Shown here: positions 12,401 to 22,300 of the stretch, in pieces
Layout: the number at the start of each line of letters is the position of its first letter
Position numbering within the stretch: the stretch's first letter is position 1
DNA from: Sarcocystis neurona
Lineage: Eukaryota; Apicomplexa; Conoidasida; Eucoccidiorida; Sarcocystidae
NCBI GenBank assembly: GCA_000727475.1
Contig: KL647291.1
Location: 258,457 to 322,456 of the forward strand
Reading direction: 5' to 3'
DNA: 64,000 nt
Notes under the pieces: generated by a model
Told to the model about the DNA's origin: nothing
The model's database searches: none
Seen by the model: the letters and a program-made list of their open reading frames with translations, nothing else
Program-made: the position numbers and the translations under genes

Positions 12401-15400
12401 TACACGAGTCCACGTACATGTGTGTCTACTCAGTTGATTCGTTCGTGTACGCATATGAGTCCAGCGGGCCCTTGGGCTTTCTCTCGTTCTACGTAGATAT
12501 TTCCCTCGTGTGAAAGACGTGGACGAGGCCGGGGGATGCAGAGGCTGCTTTCTGCTGACGTTCTGCTCTCTCTGCCGTAGACGTTTTTGCCGGTCTCTGT
12601 CCATTTTTGACTTCGTCTCGACATTCCGCTGCGTGTTTCCTGTCCACCACTTTCCCTCCGTCCCTGGCCCCACGCACGTCGTCACGCCTGCAGATCTCGC
12701 TCCATACGTACACTCACTTGGTCGCTTCATACGACGTTCACTAACAAGTATATCTGTCCTTGTTTCTGCTATCACCTAAATAAGTCTACATGCATATATA
12801 TATATATGTATATGCATATGGGTGTATTCATATATATATACACACCTGTTCTCTCTCTATATCGCTCTCGCTGTCTCTCTCGGTGGTTCACACCAAGTCC
12901 ACTGACAAGTATATCTGTCCATGTTCCTCCTATTACCTACGTAAGCGTGCACGTATTTATATATATATACCTACCTGTGTGCAAGTGGTCTGTCTCTCTC
13001 CCTCCGTCTCTACCCATGTCTTTTCCTGGGTATTCATGCATATAGACGTATCTGGCCTCATGTAAAAACATGTACACACGTATGTTCGTGTGTGGCTGTC
13101 TGTAGCCGTACATATCTATGCGGATGTGTATAAGAACCAAATGCTTCGTTACATTTACAAATGTATGCATCCACCTATCCAAACGCTCTCTCTTCATCTG
13201 CATCTCTGTCTCTCTGTATCTCTCTATCTCTCCATATACATGCCTGTGTACACGTATGTGTATACACATTTATATGAATATCTTCTTGTACACCTTTGCA
13301 TACATATCTGTGTGTTTTTCTCTGTGTCTCTCTATCTCCATGTATATAACAAGGTCTTGTCGGTATACGCATATATATACATATATGTGTGTGTGTATAC
13401 ACGTGCTTCGTCATCACGCCGTACACGAGCGTGCCCGCGTGTACCGTCTGTCCGTCTATATCTGTGTATACAAACAAATACGCTTGTTTATCTAAAACGT
13501 CTTCGTTCGTTACATATATAGATATGTGATAGGCAAGTGGTGTATGTTGTCGTGGGTATGTGTGAAAACGCACGCATATCCCGTCGTGGGGTTGTCACCT
13601 GCGTAGGTCCACATGTATGTACACATGTGTGTTTTCAGATGTGTGGTAGACTATGTAGACGCAGACTCCCAGATATTTGTTAGTCGACCCGTGCTCCGTC
13701 TAGGATAGTTGACTCTCCTTTTCTTCTCCTTCATCGCAGTTTCTGTAAACTGCTACTCCTCCTCTTCACCTTTCATCTCTCGCAGGGTCACTCCGTGTAT
13801 ATATATATGTATATATATGCGTCCGACTCACCTTCGATTCTCCCGGCTGCGTGTGTATATACGTGGGGAGGAGGATCTGTGCTTCTTTGCGGCAGTTCCC
13901 TCTCTTTGCTATTTGATACTTGTATCTCTCTCTGTCTATATCCACGTGTTCATTCATATTTCTCTCGGTGCGTGAACACTCGTGTGTAGACTTTCCTGCG
14001 GAGAAGGACCCACGGCGTGTTGAACTTCTTGTCGAAAGGATTCGACGGCACGGAAGCACTGCCTGAGCGGTGCCTGTCTGCACGGCAGCAGCCTACAGCA
14101 GCCTATTAAGGCTGGCTTCTTTGCTTCGTTGCCGTCTTGTTTGTGCTGGCGCGCAAGCGTGCATGCATCTTTCTTGCCGGCCTGTGTGGGCCCGGACGGG
14201 GAAGGCATTTTCCCGCATCGTCTGGGCAGACCCGAAGATGGCGCGCTGTCGCCGTTTCTGCAGAAATTCACTTCGTGCGGCGGCGGCTGCTTCTTTTTTT
14301 CCGTCTGTGTGGGGAAACGCCTGGGAACTTCGTGCGCGCCTTCTCGTTGACGACGCTCGCCCCGTGGCCGCAGGGGCAGTCCTTTGTTGCGTGTGCATGC
14401 ACTGCAGAGAGCTGCCTGTTGCCAGGCTGCTGTTGTCACGCGTTGTTGACTTGCAGCTGCGTCTACGCGCTCGTGCAGGATCGGAAGCTGGTGTGTTGGG
14501 AAGGGCAGAAGGTGTCTGTGTTCCCATGCGTATGCGGCTTCTGTGTGTTTGCGAGGGAAGGGGGAGCGCGCCGTCACTTGATTTTGAGAAGGAAGAGGAC
14601 TCCAAGGAAGCCCTCGTACTTTCCTGCTGCATGTGTGAAAGTGCAGACGTGCTGAACGGGAAGGAAGTCGGGCTCTCTGTACAGAGCAGATTCCGGTGCA
14701 TGTGCACTTTTGCCTGCACGCCGCTGCCGCGCTCTCCTCCCCAGGGAGTTGACATCCCTCCGGGTGGTCTCTCTTGTGAAGCGTAGAAGAGGCGCCCGCT
14801 TTTCAGTGACAAAAAAGGGAGGGAAACGGCTATTCCGCGAAGGGACAACGCGTTGGTTTTGTTATCTGCGTTCGTTGCACACCCGTCCGCAGCGGGCGCT
14901 TCTTCTTTCCGCCAGTCGTGCACACACACAGACACTGGGAAGGGTCAGGAAAAGCTTCTTGTTATATATACGTATATATATATATATATCTGTGAATGCA
15001 GTGCATATACACATATATATATATATACATACATAGAGTGCATATTCGTACATACACATGTACGCCAGGAAAAGCTTCTTGCTATATATGTATATATATA
15101 TGTATAATGCACATACGTATATGTATATATCCATGAATGCAGTGCGTACACACATATCCAGTGCACGTGTGCATCCTCTCTCTATATATATGTAAATGCA
15201 TTGTATTCCTGTGTATATACACGGGAATACATATATATATATATATATGTGCACTGTATTCATGCGTGTGTGCATATGTCTATATGTGTGCACTATATAT
15301 ATATATATATTTATATTTGTATGTATATGCACTATATATATGTACGTATATATATGTATGTGCACTAAATTCATGCATGTATATATGTGAGTCGTGCATA

Positions 15401-16287
15401 CACACACACACACACAGGAAAGGGCGAAGAAGCGTTTCTTGGTATGAAGCGGTTAGTTCGCTTGGATACGGGTGGTACGGAGAGAAAACGTCGTGTGTGC
15501 GGGTTCGTGCAGTCGCCCCAGCATCCGCCAGACACACTCGCGGGGCGCTGGTCTGAAGTTGGAGTTTTCCTTTTTGCATGGACCTGCTGCAGCAGTCGTT
15601 TGTTGGTGCGCTGCTGCTGCTGTGTAGCCGCACTGGCGACGTGAAGTGTTGTGTTGCCTGGTGCTGCAGCTCATCGACGATTCCACTTCTACCATCTGCG
15701 CCCTCCCCTGCGTGTACGATTCACCGGGTAAAGAGAGCTGCTGCTCTATGAAGCTCCTGCGGCGGGCTCGTGTTGCAGCTGCTGCAGCTGTCGGGGAATA
15801 ACCTGTGAGGGAAACAAAGCACCTGCAGAGTCGCGCGTGCGTAGAAGTGTGTAAAGCAATTTTTGAGACGCAGCTCCTTCCAAGCATGAGCTCGCAGGGG
15901 CGGAACTCTGCTGCTGCTGCTCCTGCTGTTGCGGCGATTCGCATCGCTGTGGGTGTTGGCGCTCATGCTACTGTTGCCACTGCTCCGATTCTCGTCGGCT
16001 GTGGCTTGTGTGGTTGCTGCTGAGGGAGAATTCTGCGCATGCAGCAACAGCAGCCGCAGCAGCAGCAGCCGCAGCAGGGGACCCGGTCAACGGCTGCTGC
16101 CGGCCAGAGACGAGACGTTTCCTGCGGAATGCGTGATGTCTGTGTATTCGTGTGTATATGGTGTAAGTCTGCGTGTATGTGTAAACATGCCAAGAGGCGA
16201 GAAATGATTTGGTGGTGGAAGAACTGCAGAGCTGCAGGCAGCCACACATCTTAAGGAGGTTTTTGCCGTGGGCTTCCTTGTAGTTCG

Positions 16288-16322
<35 letters not shown>

Positions 16323-19300
16323 TGTCTTTGTCCGCCCGTCTACGTGGCCGCTTCTCGTTTACTTTCTGGATATGCGAAGAATTTTCTCCCCTACGCGCTT
16401 CCTCCATATTGCCTTTGACGAATGCACGGACCCACCTCTTCGTGTGTACGTTCCCTCTCTCTGCTTTACCCCAACAAAACACACTGCGCGTCTTACGGGT
16501 TTCCTGGTGCAGTTGTGTTCCAAAGTAGTAGTAGTAGCTGTGACTGCATTAGAGAGCACCTGTTGTTGTACCAGTGTAGTAGTTGTTGTTTTTGTTGTTG
16601 TACGTAGGTGGAGTAGTGGTAGTGTAGTCTTTATTGTAGTGGTGTAGCAGTAGTAGTAGTAGTGCAGCAGTAGCGGAAGTGGCGGTGGTAGTGGTAGTGT
16701 TGTAGTAGTAGGAGTAGGAGGAGGAGGATAGTACTAGTGGTTATCGTTGTAATAGTCTTGTAGGAGTAGTGGTAGTAGTAGTAGTACAAATATACTAGTC
16801 GTTGCAAAAGTACTGTAGTAGTAGTAGTGGTAGTTGTAATAGTACTGCAGCATTAGTTGTAGTATTAGTAGTGACATGAGTATACTTGTTTTAGTATTGT
16901 AGCAGTAGTAGTAGTAGTACAGCAGTACTTTAGTGGTGGTAGTAGTAGTTCTAGCAGGAGGATTGTAGTCGTAGTGGTAGTACTAGTAGTATCGTATTGT
17001 TGTAGTAGTGTTGTAGGTGTAGTAGTAGCAGTAGTAGTGGTAGTAGTAGTAGTAGTACAAACATACTGGTGGTTGAAGTACTATTGTAGTAGTAGTGGTG
17101 GTAGTAGTTGTAGCAGTAGTAGTAATAGTAGTATAGTAGGGGTAGTAGTGGCAGCATAGGAGTAGTTTTAGGAGTACCGTGGTATTATTAGTAGTAGTAG
17201 TAGTGTTAAACGTGCAGTCGACTGCACCTGGTAAAGCGCACTAGTTAGACTGGACACGTTAAGTGCGTTCACCTGGGTGTACCCATGTGTGTACACGCAT
17301 TTGTGTACGTGGAAAATACACGTAGATATATACATACGATTAAAGCCGCGTATACGGTCACAGGCACCCCCATATATGTACGAAGCACGTATGTATATAT
17401 ATATATATGTATATATCTCTTTCTCTCTCTATATATAGAGGACGCACGTAGATATATACATGTATCTGCAAGAGTGTACATACCGATACAGGCGTGCATA
17501 TATGAACGAGCGGGTATATATATATATGAAATGTATATCCATATATAGGGTGTAGATACGGATACAAACGGTCGCGTTTGTGTACATCTGTGTATATGGG
17601 AAGTACAGGCGCAAATATACTACACGCGCGAGCAGAAGAGACAGATATTGTTTAGATCTGTCTGTTGTCATCAGCGTGCGAAGACACCTGAATACGTGGA
17701 ACTTGTCTTCTGTGGAAGTTGCTGCGTCTTCACCTTCTATCGATATATATATATGTGCGCATGCAAGTGTATCTCTGCGCGCGGAGTTGTGCGTGCTTGG
17801 GTGTTGGTGGGCAGGGCTTCTTCAGCAGCACGCAGCAGGCAGTACGGAGCCGCGCTATTTTCTGCTGCATCACAACGGCGTGAAGAGTAAGTTTATTGTG
17901 TTTCTCTGCCGTTTCGTGTGCTCACTTTTTCCCTTTGCTTCGGTGCTTGGTGCTGCATCTGCTCGTACTCGTACCTCCTCTTCTCGCATGTACAGCGCGC
18001 AAGCGCGCGTTATTTTATGCGTGTGTAGAGTAGCCCGTCTGTGTGTTGCTGAATACGTATAACCTGACGGAAGCAAGCGAATCTCGGGCGGCAGATCTGG
18101 TCTTCACTCCGAGAAAATATGTATGTCGAGGAGGGTTGACGCAGCTGTCTCACGCGCAAGAGCTGTGCCTGAACGTGGCGTCACCAAGGCCGCAACAAAT
18201 ATCTGTCGCTGTAGAAGACTGCAGTGCTAGAGAGTAGGCGTCCACCTGTTCCTGTAGTCTCCAGGTACACAGAGAGAAAGAAAGATACATGTCAACTATT
18301 CTAGTCAGATTCATACACACAGGCTTGTGTCTATCTTCATGTACGCAAAGGTTCTGTAGAGCGTTATGCGTCCTCGTATATATATCTACACATGTACGTG
18401 TCTACCTGTGGATTTGAACTTGTGTGGCTGTCGGCGTATATGTGTCTACGTTTGTAGACGTACACGTATACATACGTACATTTACATACATACATGCGCG
18501 CGTACATACATGCGCGTACATACATACATACGTACATACATACATGTATATATATATATATACGTGCAAATATACGTATATACATGTACATTCACAGATA
18601 CACATACATGTATACATATATGCACGTACATACATGCACATACATACATACATACATACATGCGTGTACATATGTACATAAATAAACATATATACGTATA
18701 CATACATACATACATACATAAGGAAGCACACATATGCATACATACGCATACACATAAGTGTCTATACATATATATTCACTTGTGTACAGATAGGCGCGCG
18801 CTAGTGTATCAATGTGAATGCTCGTGGGAACACTGCGGGTCATCTTTTTGGTTCCCCTTCTTCACTCCTGCTTCCCCTACGTCTTTCTCTGTGTCGAGTC
18901 GAAGTATATCGGCCTCGGATTTGCCTTTCCTCCTGCATCTGCGTGCGTGCTTTTCTTTTTTCTGCTGAGCCTGCCTCATATTTACGTGGACGTTCCCCCC
19001 TCTCACATATGTGTGCGCGCGTCTTTTTTCCGGGAATGGTCGACTCGTCTTTTCGAGCGGGTTTCGCTTCAGGCGCCGGCGTATGCGCACGATCGATATT
19101 ATCGCCTGTGACTGCTGTGTCGGTCTGTGTTCCTGCGGGGGTGTGTATGTGTGTGTTGGTTTTTTCTGCCTCAATTTTTCTTCCTTTTTTCCTAGTCGTC
19201 TCCTATTTTGTCTGCTTCTCTTCTTTCTCTTGTGCTCGTCGCGCGCTCTACCCTCTTGTTTCTGCGTCTCTCATTCGGTAAAACCGCCGTCTTCGTTTCC

Positions 19301-22300
19301 TTCTCTCACTCGCCGTGTAAGGACTTCTGTTTTTATCTGTGTTGCATCTGTGTCTCTGCAAAGATGAAGCCTTCCCTTTTTCTCGGGCTCTTTCCAAAAC
19401 ATGTGCAACAGGTATCTCGGCTTCTGGACGTCTACCTGCCGCGCGGCGTGATCACCTTCGTCTCCCTCCGTGTCTCTGTCTGTCTGCGCGTCTTCGACGT
19501 TTCCTTCCCCTTTCTTAGAATCCCTCTCCCAAGTCTCTCTGTGTGTGTCTTCGACGTTTTTTCCCCTTTCTTGGAATTCCTATCCTAACTGTGCTCTACT
19601 GCGTGTACCATGCCCCCACGCATGCGCCTGTGCACCTGCGTCGCGCGTGCTGCTGCTGGTGCTCTGCGCGTGCAGCTTTCCTGCTGTACTGTCCAGAGAC
19701 TTCTACGCGGCACGACCGCGTCCTCTACGCTGCGTTCAAGGTCAGAAAAAAGAACAAGGAGAAGCCGCAGCAGAAGCAGTTCTCTTGCTGGAGTAGAACC
19801 GCAGCAGCAAACACTGCTGCTGGGGGGACGAGGGCAGCAACGGCATTTTCGAACAGCAGCAGCAGCAGCAGTCTTCGCAGTCACCAGCAATAGCAGCAGC
19901 ATGCATTGGGGGCTGCCGCCACATCCGTGACAACACGACAGCAGCAGCCGGCCCTGCGACAGCAGCAGCCTATGCTGCCTCGAGCAGGAAGCACTACACC
20001 AAAAGCAGCAGCTGCAGCAGCATGTGCACGTTGACTTCGCGACAAGGCAGAAGCAAAATGCACTTTCTTGCAGAGGTAGAAACGGCACATTCGAGGAGGG
20101 GCCTTATGCAGGAAGAAATATCCGGGACAGAAAACAACAGCAACAGGAGCGAACTCTCGGGCCGGGACCGTGTATAGGTGGGGAGGCAGACCGTCACACA
20201 CTGACACATATATCGCGTGGCCTTCATCTGTCTGTGCAACCCGAGAAGAATAGAAGCAGCAGCAGAGGAGGCGGGGCGGAAGCTGTAGGAAGAGGAAGTG
20301 CGCGCTCGTCTTTTGGTGTGCGTCTTCTTGGCGCGGAGGACGTCCTCGTGCAGCCACCGCGAGTCAAACAGACTAGCGCTGCGGCTGCTACTGCTGAGCC
20401 CTGAAGCCATGGTAACAGGACCCACAACAGCAGCAGAAGCAGCAAAAAGTCTGGAGTCTATGTGTGTGAATTGTCCTCGGCTTGCACACAGAGCCTCGTG
20501 CAGTAGGGGGCCGCCGCCGGAAGGTCAACACGCGTGTGTGTCCTTCGCTCCGGCGGTGAATTCGCCCTACTCCATCCACACGTAGTAGTAGTAGTAGTGG
20601 CAGTAGTAGTAGTACTAAAGCAAATTTTTTGTTGGTACCCTTTGATAGACACACAGCTATGCGCTATTTCAGGGGACTCTTGCGCCTGACCGCGACTCAC
20701 AGCTCTCTAAAAGTCCGTCTGCGACACTCTTTCTTTGTGTATGTGTCTCGCTTTGAATCTATGTCGCTCTCTAGCTCTGTCTCTGCTTGTCTCTCTCTCT
20801 GTATATGCAGGGCTACAAGCACACGTTGCGTTTGTGTGTCGCTTTCTGTCTCTGGCTCTCTGTGTGTATATGGCTACATGCACACGCGAGGTAAAGGCAC
20901 GTCATATACGTACGTCTGAGGACGGCGGGGTGAGACGTAGCTTACACCAATATTGCAGAGCTTCTCTGCTGCGTCAATGTATCTCCGCGGAACGCTCGAC
21001 ACTTGCACACGTACGTGAACACACACAGACGTGGGGGTGCGCACACGCTTGTGCCGCCTCACGTACGGCAAAGACTTCTCTTGTAGTGCCCATATATATA
21101 TATATATATATACACGTACGTACGTAGACATACGTATACATACACATACACACACATACATGCGTATACACACATATGCGTATAACTGCGTACATACGTA
21201 CATACATACGTACGTACATACACACACACACACACACACTTTGGTGCAGGTCTGTCTCGGTATCTGTCTATTTCTACGTATGTATATACTTCCGTATGTC
21301 GGAGAATAAACAGAGCGGGGCTGTCTACGGAGAGGTATTCACACGCCTGCACGAAGAAGATCTATAGACACACACAGGCACACAGACGCAGAGACACACG
21401 CAGAGCTGCCGACGTTTCTTTCCTTCTTTTTTCTGTCTCTCGCTGTTTCTTGTGCTGGATAACTCTACGTACAAGCAACCGTCCATGGCGTCTGCCGAAA
21501 TCCAGACGCATCCACGTACACGTGCAGAGCCACTTTCTCCACAAAGAAATGCCCTCCCTGGTACGATAGGGACAGACCCGTGGGTCGCCGCTGGTCTCTC
21601 CTCTATTTTCTGGCGACGTCCCCCCACACATGCAGACAGACAGACAGGCACACACACATATACAAGGACGCGTTTCCTTTTAACATCTGTGCTTCGCCCA
21701 CACATATACACACATACACACACACACACGTACACGTCTCGCTTGGTTTCTACAAGGACCTAGGCGCTACTGGCAAATTTTCTTCACTGCATGACGCCCA
21801 CAAAGCTACACACGCGAGGGGGCAGGTGTTGGCGCTTTACTGTCGCCCTGTCGCCGGTGTAGGGAGTGTCCAGATCTACACGTGGCGTTCTCAGCAACGG
21901 GTTGCTCGGATTTTTCCTCGGCTGCTTTTGGAAAGCAGCCCTGCGCACATCTGCGTCATCGCTAACTGTCTCTGTCTAGCTTGAAGATATTTTTCTCAAG
22001 CTCCACACAGCCCGTCCGCTAACGAAGGCGCATGTGCGTCCGCCGCTGCGTCTGTCGCTACTGCAGCGTCGCGTGTGGGAGGAGATCGTTTTCCGGGGGC
22101 ACGTGAAGGTGATGTCCCGCATAGACATATCGTCGAGCGCAGATATAGCTGAGAAGTTGCTCGCGTGCAGAGCAGCAGAAGAGATGCAACAGGAGGCAGA
22201 AGAGGAACAGCGACGGCTCGCGATGAGCGTACTGCAGCGCGGAGGGAGCACCAGTAGCAGCAACGAAGCAGCAGCGGCGCTCGCCACTCTGCTTGGCGAG

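Noticed and set aside
14093..14935. 280-codon minus-strand ORF
   Set aside because: Long frames occur on both strands of this GC-richer stretch. It lacks splice edges and reads as Ser/Arg/Gln-rich antisense; plus-strand pieces look more natural.
18364..18969. ORFs of Tyr/Ile/His/Thr repeats on both strands
   Set aside because: Products of the CATA tetranucleotide repeat.
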